Shown here: positions 1 through 8,371 of the stretch, piece after piece | How positions within the stretch are numbered: the stretch's first letter is position 1 | Layout of the letters: each line of letters opens with the position of its first letter | Assembly: GCF_009733795.1 (NCBI RefSeq) | Contig: NZ_WNXX01000009.1 | Span: 1 to 64,000 of the forward strand | DNA length: 64,000 nt | Source of the DNA: Actinotalea caeni | Lineage (GTDB): Bacteria > Actinomycetota > Actinomycetes > Actinomycetales > Beutenbergiaceae | Direction of reading: 5' to 3' | Position numbers and translations under genes: made by a program | Notes under the pieces: generated by a model | Database searches by the model: none | What the model was told of the DNA's origin: nothing | What the model saw: only the letters and a program-made list of their open reading frames with translations

Positions 1-38
1 CGACCGGCCGGAGCGAGCCGCGCATTACGGTGGACCAA

Positions 39-91
39 GAGAAGGCCTCCCTCGAGTGACGTTGAACACCACTCAGAATGGAGGCCTTCTC
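39..91. terminator. Long stem-loop downstream of the DUF4185 gene
   Basis: Perfect 12-nt arms GAGAAGGCCTCC (39-50) and GGAGGCCTTCTC (80-91). Inside the loop GAGTG (54-58) can pair with CACTC (70-74). It begins about 38 nt past the stop codon of the minus-strand gene ending at 129, so it is probably that gene's terminator. It lacks a clear U-tract, which is common in GC-rich actinobacteria. Confidence 0.6.
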
Positions 92-128
92 CCTACATCC
101 GTGTCACCAACGTGCTGACCGAGTACAG

Positions 129-1670
129 CTAGCGGCCGACCGCCACGAGCGACACGTCGTCCAGCCGCATCCACATGTCGCCGTTGTCGGTCCAGATCCC
201 CGCGAACACCTGCAGGCTGGTCCGGTCGCCGGAGTCGACCTCGACGTCGAACCGGGTCCACTCGCCCACCGCCCGGAAGCTCGCCTCGGCGAGCACCTGC
301 CCGTCCGGCGTCCGGACGCCGATGAAGCCGTTGTCGTTGTTCGGCGAGGTGTGCACCCAGCCCGAGAACCGGTACCTGGTGCCGGGCTCGACGGCGACCG
401 TCTGGTGCAACGACTGCCACCCGCTGTCGAACCGGACCCAGCCGTTGTGGCTGCCCGCGTAGGCCCATGTGTGGTTGCTGTCGGTGCCGCACGAGCCCGA
501 GCACACCCACGGGTCGGACGTGGCCCCGCTCGGCTGCCGCTCGAAGCTCGGGTCAGCCACGAGGTTCGGCGCCACGACACGGCCGTGGCGGTCGATCGAG
601 ACCTTGACGAGGAAGACGTTGTAGGGGTCCCACTGCGACAGCGCGATGTAGAGCTCGCCGTCGGGCGACCACGGGTGCATGTAGCCGCCGTAGAGGCCGG
701 GGTAGTCCGCGAAGCTCGCGAGCACCTGCCGCTCGCCCCACGGGCCCTGCGGCGCCGGCGCCGTGCGGAGCACGAGGTCGAGGTCACCGTCGAGGTAGGT
801 CATCAGCCACCTGTGGCTGTGGGTGTCGTAGCGCACCGAGAGCTCCGACACCGCGGCCGGCACGATCTCGGCGGCGCGCCGGTCGGCTCCCTCGCGGCGG
901 TCCCAGCCGCGGTCGGTCCAGTACTGGTAGGCGTCCTCGTCGAGGATGCGGTCGGCGGGCACGCGGGCGACGTGCGCGGCGCCGAGCCGGCCGTTCGGGG
1001 TCCCGAACATGTAGACCCAGTGGCCCTTGCGCTCGAAGGCCACCATCTGGAACGGGTGGTCGCCCGCCGAGGTCTCGGCGCCCGGGTTGTCCCAGGTGGG
1101 GCCGTCGGTGTGGTTCCACGTCCGCCCGCCGTCGTGGGAGTACGCGATCCGCGAGAAGTTGGTGTCCCACTGCCCGGGCGGGCCCCACTGCCGCACCGAC
1201 ATGTACGCCAGGTACTGGACGCCGTCGACCTCGATGCCGGCGGTCGGGATCGTCGTGTGCTCGACGCCGGGCTGCTTGAGCGAGGGGATGATCTCGGCGG
1301 CGTGGCCGGGCCGGTCCTCGACGGCGGAGTCGAACGTCATGCCGTCGGACAGGTCGGTGTCGGTGCTGCGCAGCAGCACGTTGCTGCGCCAGTCGCCGCC
1401 GCCCCCGCCCGGACCGCCCCACTCGCCGAAGGTGTCGCCGAGCGCGGTGAGCACGCCGCCCGCGCCGTCGTCCCACATGATGCCGAGGTCGGTGCCTGCG
1501 ACCGCCCACCGCGCCGCGGTGTCGGTCGTGGCGTCGGCACCCGTCAGCTGCCCGACGACGACGGCGGGGCTGGCGGCCTCGCTCGCGGCGGCCGGTGGCG
1601 ACCCGACGGCGGTGAGCCCGGCCCCGAGGAGGGCGAGGGCGCTGACGGTGGCGAGGGTGCGGGTCCTCAT
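129..1670 (-). CDS. Secreted DUF4185 protein with C-terminal carbohydrate-binding-like domain
   Basis: A 513-aa exported protein. The start at 1670 is chosen because GGGAGA lies 6 nt upstream and translation then begins with a Sec signal peptide (MRTRT, hydrophobic stretch, Ala-rich cleavage region near residue 30). Residues about 40-360 match the DUF4185 beta-propeller fold (repeated phrases such as NVLLRSTDTDL, SYSHDGGRTW-like and GGYMHPW). Residues about 370-513 look like a CBM_4_9-type jelly roll (LVADPSFE start, RYRFSGWV, DDVSLVAV end). Some DUF4185 proteins are glycan hydrolases (GH183 D-arabinanases), but I cannot assign a substrate. It is monocistronic, with a possible LacI-type operator at 1700-1711. 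Confidence 0.8.
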   Translation of the reverse strand: MRTRTLATVSALALLGAGLTAVGSPPAAASEAASPAVVVGQLTGADATTDTAARWAVAGTDLGIMWDDGAGGVLTALGDTFGEWGGPGGGGGDWRSNVLLRSTDTDLSDGMTFDSAVEDRPGHAAEIIPSLKQPGVEHTTIPTAGIEVDGVQYLAYMSVRQWGPPGQWDTNFSRIAYSHDGGRTWNHTDGPTWDNPGAETSAGDHPFQMVAFERKGHWVYMFGTPNGRLGAAHVARVPADRILDEDAYQYWTDRGWDRREGADRRAAEIVPAAVSELSVRYDTHSHRWLMTYLDGDLDLVLRTAPAPQGPWGERQVLASFADYPGLYGGYMHPWSPDGELYIALSQWDPYNVFLVKVSIDRHGRVVAPNLVADPSFERQPSGATSDPWVCSGSCGTDSNHTWAYAGSHNGWVRFDSGWQSLHQTVAVEPGTRYRFSGWVHTSPNNDNGFIGVRTPDGQVLAEASFRAVGEWTRFDVEVDSGDRTSLQVFAGIWTDNGDMWMRLDDVSLVAVGR

Positions 1671-1699
1671 GACGTCTCCCTGTGCGGCGCCGCATCCGA

Positions 1700-1711
1700 G
1701 AAATCGATTAC
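1700..1711. promoter_or_regulatory. Candidate LacI-type operator GAAATCGATTAC
   Basis: A near-palindrome around a central CG (5 of 6 pairs complementary), 30 bp upstream of the DUF4185 start. TACCGT on the minus strand a little further upstream could be the -10 box. The form GnAATCGATTnC resembles LacI-family operators. The cognate regulator is unknown. Confidence 0.4.
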
Positions 1712-1776
1712 TCGATCTCTCCACGGTAGCGACTCCGACCCCGTGCGTCAACGGGGCCTGGCGCGCCGTCGTCCCG

Positions 1777-2871
1777 TCAGCCCTCCACGGCAGCGAGACG
1801 CAGGCGGCGCCGGCGACGCCGCGTCAGGCCCGACAGCGCGAGGACACCGACCAGCACGACGACCATCCCGATGATGGTCAGCGCCGGGCCGGCCGGGATC
1901 CCCATGACCTCCCGCATCCGCGTCTCGTACCGCTGCTCGCGGTAGGGGGTGTCGCTGGCCGCCCGGCCGAAGGTGAAGTCGGAGACGATCTGGCTCTCCG
2001 GGTCCGGGAAGTAGTGGTCCTGCACCGTGAGGTAGGAGTGCTCGGCGACGATCGACACGAGCGCGTCGGACGTCACCTGGCTGGCGGCGACCTCGCCCGC
2101 GAACCACATGTCGAGCTCGCCGTTGCTGCTCGTCTCGTCGGTGCGCTGCACCCGGTGGTCGGAGAACACGTAGGTGCGCACGTGCTGATCGGCTGTCGCG
2201 GCGGCCGACAGCCGCATCGGGTAGATCATCTGGTCGCTGGCGAACGTGATGTCGAGCGGCTGCAGCGCGCCACTGAGGTTCTCGGCCTCCGTGGTCAGCC
2301 GGACCGCGAGGTAGTACCAGCCCTCGGAGACGTAGGGCATGAGCGCGTCGGCAAGGGTGTCGCGCATCTCGTAGCCGTGCTCGTTCAGCCACTCCGTCAG
2401 CAGGTCGGCGTCGTCGGCCTCGAGCACGGTCACCTCGAGGTCGCCCAGCCGTGTGGTGTCGAGCACGGAGACGCCGTCGCTCGCGCCGGGCTCGGCACCG
2501 CCGTAGTCCCCGCCCGCCCCGAAGCCGAGGTCGGGCCACCACGTGTAGTCGACGACCACCTCGGGGGCCGTCACATCGTCCAGCTCGGAGAACACCTCCG
2601 GCTCGGCGAGCGCCGCCTCGGCCGGGCTCGGCGTCGGGATGAGGAGAGCGGCATCGGCGCTGTCGATCAGCGCGTCCATCGAGAGCAGCACGCGCTCGGT
2701 CCTCCCGTCCCAGCTGAGCACGACGCGCTCGACGCTCGCGGCGACGCTGATCCCGTTGGACGCCACGAAACCGCCGCACGCGCACGCCTGCGCCGCCGGC
2801 GCCGCGACGAACGCGAGCACGGTCATGAGGGCGGTCGCGAGGGCCGACCTGAGCAGCACGTGACGTTTCAT
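1777..2871 (-). CDS. DUF2330 domain-containing membrane-anchored protein
   Basis: 364 aa. The ATG at 2871 (MKRHVLL) is preferred over a TTG nine bases upstream because it opens directly into a signal peptide that ends at AQACACGGF, the Cys-rich motif typical of the DUF2330 N-terminus. The rest is the extracellular DUF2330 region with paired VLSWDGRTERVLLSMDA and LLIPTPSPAE strands. A single C-terminal membrane helix (about residues 330-350) is followed by an Arg-rich cytoplasmic tail. Function in the family is unknown. It stands alone between the DUF4185 gene and the csoR promoter, and no strong ribosome binding site is visible. Confidence 0.8.
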   Translation of the reverse strand: MKRHVLLRSALATALMTVLAFVAAPAAQACACGGFVASNGISVAASVERVVLSWDGRTERVLLSMDALIDSADAALLIPTPSPAEAALAEPEVFSELDDVTAPEVVVDYTWWPDLGFGAGGDYGGAEPGASDGVSVLDTTRLGDLEVTVLEADDADLLTEWLNEHGYEMRDTLADALMPYVSEGWYYLAVRLTTEAENLSGALQPLDITFASDQMIYPMRLSAAATADQHVRTYVFSDHRVQRTDETSSNGELDMWFAGEVAASQVTSDALVSIVAEHSYLTVQDHYFPDPESQIVSDFTFGRAASDTPYREQRYETRMREVMGIPAGPALTIIGMVVVLVGVLALSGLTRRRRRRLRLAAVEG

Positions 2872-2986
2872 GCGTGCCAACCTAAGCGGGCACAGCGGCG
2901 CCTCCCCGGCGTCGAGACAGAACCGATATCGCAGCCCGGTGAATCGTGACCGAACCGTAGCCCGACGCGCACAGCCCGTTCACGAA

Positions 2987-3003
2987 ATACCCTAGGGGGG
3001 TAT
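2987..3003. promoter_or_regulatory. CsoR operator ATACCCTAGGGGGGTAT
   Basis: Inverted repeat with ATACCC (2987-2992) and GGGTAT (2998-3003) arms around a G-tract. This is the form expected for CsoR/RcnR-family operators. It lies 28 bp upstream of csoR, so the pair csoR-copper chaperone is predicted to be autorepressed and released by Cu(I). Confidence 0.8.
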
Positions 3004-3030
3004 GATGGCGCCGGCAGGAGGAGGAGCGCC

Positions 3031-3348
3031 ATGAGCGAGCACGACCACGAGCACGACCACACGACCACCCGGGGCTACAGCGCCGACAAGGTGGCCGTCC
3101 TCAAGCGGCTGCGCCGCGTCGAGGGCCAGGTCCGCGGCGTCGCGCGCATGGTCGAGGACGACGCGTACTGCATCGACGTCCTCACGCAGATCTCGGCGGT
3201 CACCAAGGCGCTCCAGGCCGTCGGCCTCGGGCTCCTCGACGACCACCTGTCGCACTGCGTGGTCGATGCCGCGCGCACCTCGCCCGAGGCCGGAGCGGAG
3301 AAGGTCGCTGAGGCCTCCGCCGCCATCGCCCGCCTGGTCCGTTCCTGA
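3031..3348 (+). CDS. csoR: Copper-sensing transcriptional repressor CsoR
   Basis: 105 aa, DUF156 all-helical repressor. The Cu(I) ligands are visible as Cys47, His72 and Cys76, with the same 25- and 4-residue spacing as Cys36-His61-Cys65 of the Mycobacterium tuberculosis protein. The N-terminal extension is His-rich (HDHEHDH) and may add metal affinity. The start is supported by GGAGGAG about 8 nt upstream. It is followed 49 bp later by a copper-chaperone gene. No copper P-type ATPase lies in the window, so its main efflux target must be elsewhere. Confidence 0.92.
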   Translation: MSEHDHEHDHTTTRGYSADKVAVLKRLRRVEGQVRGVARMVEDDAYCIDVLTQISAVTKALQAVGLGLLDDHLSHCVVDAARTSPEAGAEKVAEASAAIARLVRS

Positions 3349-3397
3349 CCGCACGGCATCCAGAGCGCACAGCATCCAGCCACCGAAGGAGACCCCC

Positions 3398-3622
3398 ATG
3401 GATCGCACCACCACCATCGACGTCGAGGGCATGACGTGCAGCAACTGCGTCACACACGTCACCGAGGCGTTGGAAGGGCTCGAACCCGTTCTTGACGTCA
3501 CGGTCGAGCTTCGTTCCGGCGAGACCTCGCCCGTGACCGTGGTGAGCAACCACCCGCTCGATGAGGCCGCCGTCCGCGCTGCGATCGATGACGCGGGCTA
3601 CACGGTGGCCGCTATCCACTGA
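3398..3622 (+). CDS. Heavy-metal-associated (CopZ-like) copper chaperone
   Basis: 74 aa HMA ferredoxin-like domain. The Cu(I)-binding motif GMTCSNC places the ligands at Cys14 and Cys17. The ATG at 3398 is chosen over an upstream in-frame start because GAAGGAGA sits 6 nt before it and because it gives the standard HMA length. The C-terminal half (DEAAVRAAIDDAGYTV) is the usual second helix and strand. It is co-transcribed with csoR and thus probably copper-induced. It acts in the cytoplasm, handing Cu(I) to an exporter not present here. Confidence 0.9.
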   Translation: MDRTTTIDVEGMTCSNCVTHVTEALEGLEPVLDVTVELRSGETSPVTVVSNHPLDEAAVRAAIDDAGYTVAAIH

Positions 3623-3695
3623 GACCTCGCTGCGACTGCGCCACTTCGCGCGGTAAGGAGGCACGCGCGAGCACGGGTTCGGGTTCACTGGTGAG

Positions 3696-4277
3696 ATGAC
3701 GTTCGAGTCCCATCCGGTGACGCCCGATCGGTTCGACGACTTCGCCCTCGTGATCAACCGCAACCGGCGGTCCACGCACTGCTGGTGCCTCTCGCACCGG
3801 CTCCCGGCACGGGAGATCGAAGAGCTGGGCGGTGGCGACCGGGAGCTGGCCGCGCGGCGGCTCTGCGAGCGCGAGCACCCGCCGGGAATCGTCACCTATC
3901 TCGACGGCGAGCCCGCCGGGTGGTGCTCGATCGGGCCGCGCTCTGAGATCACGCTGCTGAACCGCTCGAAGAAGATGCCCGCGATCGACGACGTGCCCGT
4001 GTGGAGCATCATCTGCATTGTGGTCCGGCCGGGCTTCCGCAAGAAAGGTGTCGCGCACGAAGCCATCGAGGCCGCGGTGCGGTACGCCGCCGCGAACGGT
4101 GCTCCCGCCGTCGAGGCCCATCCCGTGGACCCGCCCGGGCGGATGGACCAGACGATGGCGTTCGTGGGCACCCGGGCGATGTTCGAGCGAGCCGGGTTCT
4201 CGGTGGTCGGCACCACGGACGCCGTCGCGAGCCGCCTGCCCCGGCTGGTCATGCGGCGCACGATTGAGGGCACCTGA
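3696..4277 (+). CDS. GNAT family N-acetyltransferase
   Basis: 193 aa. The GNAT core is visible at about residues 75-160: a beta strand (GWCSIG), the strand IICIVVRPGFRKKGVA that carries the acetyl-CoA pyrophosphate loop (R/Q-x-x-G-x-A form), the helix AIEAAVRYAAANGA, and the C-terminal MFERAGFSVVG motif. The first 70 residues contain HCWCLSHR, a Cys/His-rich segment seen in one actinobacterial GNAT subgroup. The substrate is unknown. It converges on hsp20 across a strong shared terminator. Confidence 0.8.
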   Translation: MTFESHPVTPDRFDDFALVINRNRRSTHCWCLSHRLPAREIEELGGGDRELAARRLCEREHPPGIVTYLDGEPAGWCSIGPRSEITLLNRSKKMPAIDDVPVWSIICIVVRPGFRKKGVAHEAIEAAVRYAAANGAPAVEAHPVDPPGRMDQTMAFVGTRAMFERAGFSVVGTTDAVASRLPRLVMRRTIEGT

Positions 4278-4285
4278 GCGCCTCG

Positions 4286-4349
4286 AGAGGGCACAGAGAT
4301 GCCGGGAGGGTGCGGCTGGCCGCACCCTCCCGGCATTCTTGTGCCCTCT
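4286..4349. terminator. Bidirectional terminator between GNAT and hsp20
   Basis: A very long stem. The inner arms ATGCCGGGAGGGTGCGG (4299-4315) and CCGCACCCTCCCGGCAT (4320-4336) are perfect around CTGG. The outer arms AGAGGGCAC (4286-4294) and GTGCCCTCT (4341-4349) also pair. It sits exactly between the 3' ends of two convergent genes. Confidence 0.85.
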
Positions 4350-4364
4350 GGTGAGGGTCGGGGC

Positions 4365-4727
4365 TCAGGCTGCCTGCTCCACCGAGTCCTGCTCGACGGC
4401 GGTGCTCACCTGAGCGCCCGTGGTCACCTCGACCTTGCGGGGCTTGGCCCGCGCCGCGAGCGGGACGGTCAGGGTGAGGACGCCGTCGGTGTACGCGGCG
4501 GCGATGCGGTCGGAGTCGACGTTCTCGCCGAGCGTGAACCGGCGGGCGAACGTGCCGGCCGGGCGGTTACGCACGAGCCAGCGCACGTCGCCCTCGGGGC
4601 GGGTGCGCTCGGCGCGGACGGTGAGGACGCGGCCGTCGACGTCCACGTCGATGCTCTCCGGCGCGACGCCGGGCAGGTCGATCGTGGCGACGAACGCCTC
4701 GTCGGTGCGGTACAGGTCAAGGGCCAT
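4365..4727 (-). CDS. Hsp20/alpha-crystallin family small heat-shock protein
   Basis: 120 aa ATP-independent holdase of the cytoplasm. The alpha-crystallin domain fills most of the protein: ATIDLPGV (strand 2), DVDGRVLTVRAER, FTLGENVDSDRIAAAYTDGVLTLTVPL (the G-x-L signature) and a basic AKPRKVEV segment. The N-terminal arm is unusually short if the ATG at 4727 is used. That start is supported by GAGGTGAG upstream; a longer reading frame lacks one. A HAIR operator at 4810-4830 predicts HspR control. A decayed copy of this gene's 3' end lies at 13644-13733. Confidence 0.88.
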   Translation of the reverse strand: MALDLYRTDEAFVATIDLPGVAPESIDVDVDGRVLTVRAERTRPEGDVRWLVRNRPAGTFARRFTLGENVDSDRIAAAYTDGVLTLTVPLAARAKPRKVEVTTGAQVSTAVEQDSVEQAA

Positions 4728-4809
4728 GGGATTCTCACCTCTGGATCTGGTCGAGCCGCCCTGCTGGCGACTTGCGTGATGCCAGGTGTAACGCTCGAAC
4801 ATGCCCAAA

Positions 4810-4830
4810 GTTGAGCGTGGTTCACTCAAG
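4810..4830. promoter_or_regulatory. HAIR element (HspR operator) upstream of hsp20
   Basis: GTTGAGC (4810-4816), seven-base spacer, ACTCAAG (4824-4830). The known HspR-associated inverted repeat is CTTGAGT-N7-ACTCAAG; the right half here is perfect and the left half matches 5 of 7. It lies about 83 bp upstream of the hsp20 start. Confidence 0.75.
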
Positions 4831-4848
4831 GCGAAAACCGCGCCTCCG

Positions 4849-7404
4849 TTACCGCACTGTCACGCTGACCTCTGCCGACCTCGAGATCCCGTTGGCGTTC
4901 AAGAACTCCGAGACGAACACGTACTCACCGGGCTCACGGCCCGTGACCTCGGTCGCGGCTGACTGCGCCTGCGGCGTGCTGCTCTCCAAGAACTGCTCAT
5001 CGATGAGATCGCCGTTCTCGTAGAGCCGGTAGCGCTCCGCGTTGGTGCCCCACCACATGTTCGTGGTGAGCGTGAAGTCGGCCTCGCCGGAGTAGTTGTC
5101 ATGCGAGAGCACGATGGCGCCGGGCTGTGCCTGCCGAACCGTGACGGTGACATCCCTCGCGGTCGTGGTGCCGGCCGCATTGATCAGCTCGGCCGTGTAG
5201 TGGTACTCGCCGTTGTGACGCCCGCGTACCGGGACGCTGATCGACTGCGGCTCCGGTGACCGCGCGACGAGATTGCGGTAGGCCAGCAGCTTGCCGTTCT
5301 CGAACAATCGCATCCCGTGAGCATTCACGCCCCACCACAGGTTCATGGTGATGTCGTAGTTGCCGTCGTCGGTGCCGTGGTGGCCGTTGTCGGAGCTGAG
5401 CACACCGACCGCCGGGACCTGCGACGCCGTCTCGGCCGGGCCCGCGAACGCATAGGTGGTCCGCAGCAATCCGCCGTGCTCGACCCGGATCAGGTGCTGG
5501 CGGCGCGAGTCGTTCATCCTGACCCGATCAGTGACGTCCAGCGTGACCGTGCTGGCGCTGTCGAAGTCGATGTTCAGCGTGCCGGTGCCACGCTCCAGCC
5601 GCAGGCCCGTGATGCCGGTCAGCGCCACGGAGTCGCCGTAGGTGGCCTCGGTGCCGTCCGAGAAGGTCAGCACGTCGCCTGGCTGAAGCAGCAGCGGGAT
5701 GACGGCGCGGCCAGGGTCGTCGGCGGTGATGTCCTGCACGAAGTGGTCGTCGAAGAAGGACAGCACCACGTGGCTGCCGTTGGTGCGATCGAGATAGGCA
5801 GCGCTGAACTCGTTCTCCAGGTTGCCGACCTGATCGGCGGAAAGCCTCTCGCCCTCCCCGTATGGCTCGGAGTAGTAGGTGCGAGCCACCTCGACGCGAG
5901 TCACCGACGAGACCTGAGGGAACGGGCCCCAGGCGTCTTCGTCGTTGCTGTTCAGCACATAGACGAGGCCGCCCATCGTGGGGTGCCAGAGCAGTCCGGG
6001 GCCCATCCGCAGCCGCTGGTACGGGCCGTGGTGGCCGGCGCGCCTGCCCAGCAGCGTCGTGATGTAGTACTCCGGACGCCGCACGAACAGGTAGTCGAGA
6101 TCGATGCTCCCCGCGAGGCGCAGCTCGGTGAACCGATCGGACGCCAGGTAGGGCAACGTCGCGATCGCAGCCTCACGCTCCGCCTCGGTCGGCCCCAGCG
6201 GCGCCCTGCTGCTGTGCATCCAGGTCCGAGGAGAGGTGCTCCTGCGCTGCAGCGGAACGATCGGCCCGGGATCGGCCTTCCATGCCTGGCGAGCCGCGAG
6301 GATCTCGCTGTCGGTGGGGTGGAAGGCGGCCAGTACCGGGACGTCGTCGATCAGCGCCCTGCCCAGGGAGGTCCGGTCCAGCACCTCGTTCGGCTGCAGC
6401 TCCTGCGTGAAGGTGGCGATGCGGGCGCAGGCAGCGCTCCAGTGCAAGAACCCGGCACGGTCGGGTTCCAGGACGCTGGCGTAGGAGATGAACTCGGCCA
6501 TCGACCGCGCCATCTCGATCGGCTCGCTGAAGCCTGCGAGCGCTCCCTCGGCCAGGTCGGGCATGGCGACGATGAAGGAGTAGTCGAAGTCGTAGGCCAT
6601 CGGCTCGTGGCTGTGCCCCGCGTCAGAGATGCCGTGCTCGCGCAGCGTGGCCCAGCACTCGGCGACCTGGGTGGCCAGCTCGGCGTCCTCGAAGAGGTCG
6701 GCCGTCATGCTGGCACCCGCCAGGCCGGCCACGACCTGGTTGGTGTACGGCGTGGGCTGGCGCCAGTGCGCCAGGGAGCGGTCCACGAGCCACGCGCTCG
6801 AGGCACGGACGGCCGACTCGATCTCCGGCAGCCAGTCCGTCAGCTCGCCGGCCTCACGGAGGTATCGGTACGTGGTGGTCAGCGCCACGCTCCCAAATCC
6901 GGTCGGCGCGAGGTGCGGCACGTCCCACTCGTACTCCGACCAGGAGCCATCAGCGAGCTGGCTGCTGAGGTAGTAGCCCAGCGCCGCCTCGATCCGGTCC
7001 CGGAGCTTGCTGTCAGCGAAGTAGGGGTTCCACGTGCGCTCGTGCGTCAGGAACCAGGTCAGGGTGGCGACCTGCTCCATCTCGCGTGCGTTGTACGGCT
7101 GTTGCGGCGTCCGCCACCAGGCATCCTCCATCCACCCGTAGTACGGGTCCTCGTCGCGGATGCTGTTGGCGATCGGCGCCACCACCGTGAGATAGGCCGC
7201 GAACACGTGCTCGGTGTCGTCGAACTGCGCGCGGTCCGGTTCCGCGGCCAGCGGATCGACCAGCGGCAGCACGTTGCCCTCAGAGGTGGCGTACGCCGAT
7301 GGTGCGCTCTCCAGGCCACGGGCGGCGAGGGCGGCGATCGAGGCCGCACCGACACCGGCCAGCAGGCCTCGTCGGGAGATCGTGGGAAGGGCGGCATCAG
7401 GCAT
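4849..7404 (-). CDS. Large Tat-exported protein, predicted carbohydrate-active, with two C-terminal Ig-like repeats
   Basis: 851 aa. The twin-arginine signal is SRRGLLAGVG (residues 10-19). The middle region looks like an alpha/alpha-toroid followed by a beta-sandwich, an arrangement common in polysaccharide lyases and some hydrolases (GHHGPYQRLRMGPGLLWHP, FSAAYLDRTNGSHVVLSFFDDHF). I cannot name a family. About residues 668-758 and 762-851 are two similar chitinase-A-N-terminal-like modules with the shared phrase WWGxNAxxxRLxENG. The start has AAGGAG 8 nt upstream. It is the last gene of the LacI-FAD-SBP-permease operon, so it probably releases the sugar that the transporter imports. GC is clearly lower than at the far end of the window. 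Confidence 0.72.
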   Translation of the reverse strand: MPDAALPTISRRGLLAGVGAASIAALAARGLESAPSAYATSEGNVLPLVDPLAAEPDRAQFDDTEHVFAAYLTVVAPIANSIRDEDPYYGWMEDAWWRTPQQPYNAREMEQVATLTWFLTHERTWNPYFADSKLRDRIEAALGYYLSSQLADGSWSEYEWDVPHLAPTGFGSVALTTTYRYLREAGELTDWLPEIESAVRASSAWLVDRSLAHWRQPTPYTNQVVAGLAGASMTADLFEDAELATQVAECWATLREHGISDAGHSHEPMAYDFDYSFIVAMPDLAEGALAGFSEPIEMARSMAEFISYASVLEPDRAGFLHWSAACARIATFTQELQPNEVLDRTSLGRALIDDVPVLAAFHPTDSEILAARQAWKADPGPIVPLQRRSTSPRTWMHSSRAPLGPTEAEREAAIATLPYLASDRFTELRLAGSIDLDYLFVRRPEYYITTLLGRRAGHHGPYQRLRMGPGLLWHPTMGGLVYVLNSNDEDAWGPFPQVSSVTRVEVARTYYSEPYGEGERLSADQVGNLENEFSAAYLDRTNGSHVVLSFFDDHFVQDITADDPGRAVIPLLLQPGDVLTFSDGTEATYGDSVALTGITGLRLERGTGTLNIDFDSASTVTLDVTDRVRMNDSRRQHLIRVEHGGLLRTTYAFAGPAETASQVPAVGVLSSDNGHHGTDDGNYDITMNLWWGVNAHGMRLFENGKLLAYRNLVARSPEPQSISVPVRGRHNGEYHYTAELINAAGTTTARDVTVTVRQAQPGAIVLSHDNYSGEADFTLTTNMWWGTNAERYRLYENGDLIDEQFLESSTPQAQSAATEVTGREPGEYVFVSEFLNANGISRSAEVSVTVR

Positions 7405-7498
7405 GGTGACTCCTTTGTCTGCTGGTGGTACTCGGATGTGATCGAGGCGGACGCTGAAGGCGCCGCTGTGGTCAGGGACTAGTGGTTGCGGGCGCTCC

Positions 7499-8371
7499 TC
7501 ACCCCTTCAGCCCGGTGCGAGACAGGCCCTCGACGAACTGCCGCTGAGCAAGCAGGAAGACGATGAGCACGGGGATCACGGTCAGAGCGGTCGCGCCGAT
7601 CTGGGTGTTGTAGAGCGGCTCGCCGTAGTGATCCTGATAGCCGGTGAGGCCGAGGCTCACCGTGAAGAGATGCTCGCTGCGGAGGAAGATCAACGGTTCG
7701 AAGTACAGGTTGAACGAGGCGAGGAACTTCATGATCGACACGGCGGCGATGGCCGGGCCGGCAAGCGGGAACGCGATTCGCATGAAGAGTCCGAGCCGGC
7801 CCAGGCCGTCAAGGCGGCCAGCCTCCTCCAGCTCCTCCGGCAACGAGAGGAAGAACTGCCGGAAGATGAAGACGGCGACGATCGACCCCGGACCCAGGAC
7901 CGGGAGGATGATCAGCGGGACGTGGGTGTTCATCAGTCCGAGCGAGGTGACCCACCGGAAGATCGGAATGATGGTCACCTCGGTCGGGATGAACAGGCCC
8001 GCCATCAGGAACAGGAACAGCCACGACGCGAAGGGAAATCGGATGCGGGCGAAGGCGTAGCCCGCGAGTGCTCCCACCACAACCGAACCGATCGTGACCA
8101 GCGCCGCGATGTACAACGAGTTCAGGTACTGCTGCGCGAACGGCTGCGCCGTGAAGATGCGCGACACGCCCTCAAGGGTCCAGGTCGTGGGGAAGAGGGT
8201 GGGTGGGATCGCGAAGATCTCGTTCGCCGGCTTGAAGGCCGAGAACACCATCCAGAGCAGCGGGTAGACGAACGGGACGCTCATGACGATGAGCAAGGCG
8301 TACATGGCGACCTTGCCGGCGACACCACGGCGCCGGGCACGGCGCGAGTCGTGAGCCTGATCAGACCTCAT
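7499..8371 (-). CDS. Carbohydrate ABC transporter permease (MalG type)
   Basis: 290 aa, six predicted membrane helices. The EAA loop that contacts the ATPase is EEAGRLDGLGRLGLFMRIAFP (two pieces: EEAGRLDG and IAFPLAGPA), and the C-terminus GLSRTGLKG is the usual MalG ending. The ATG at 8371 overlaps the end of the MalF-type permease by 11 nt, implying translational coupling. No ATPase is encoded in the operon, so a shared MsmK-type ATPase encoded elsewhere is expected. Confidence 0.9.
   Translation of the reverse strand: MRSDQAHDSRRARRRGVAGKVAMYALLIVMSVPFVYPLLWMVFSAFKPANEIFAIPPTLFPTTWTLEGVSRIFTAQPFAQQYLNSLYIAALVTIGSVVVGALAGYAFARIRFPFASWLFLFLMAGLFIPTEVTIIPIFRWVTSLGLMNTHVPLIILPVLGPGSIVAVFIFRQFFLSLPEELEEAGRLDGLGRLGLFMRIAFPLAGPAIAAVSIMKFLASFNLYFEPLIFLRSEHLFTVSLGLTGYQDHYGEPLYNTQIGATALTVIPVLIVFLLAQRQFVEGLSRTGLKG

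Noticed and set aside
78-1874. Long plus-strand ORF opposite the DUF4185 gene
   Set aside because: Arg/Val/Pro-rich shadow of the minus-strand gene, as expected in very GC-rich DNA, with no domain-like sequence.
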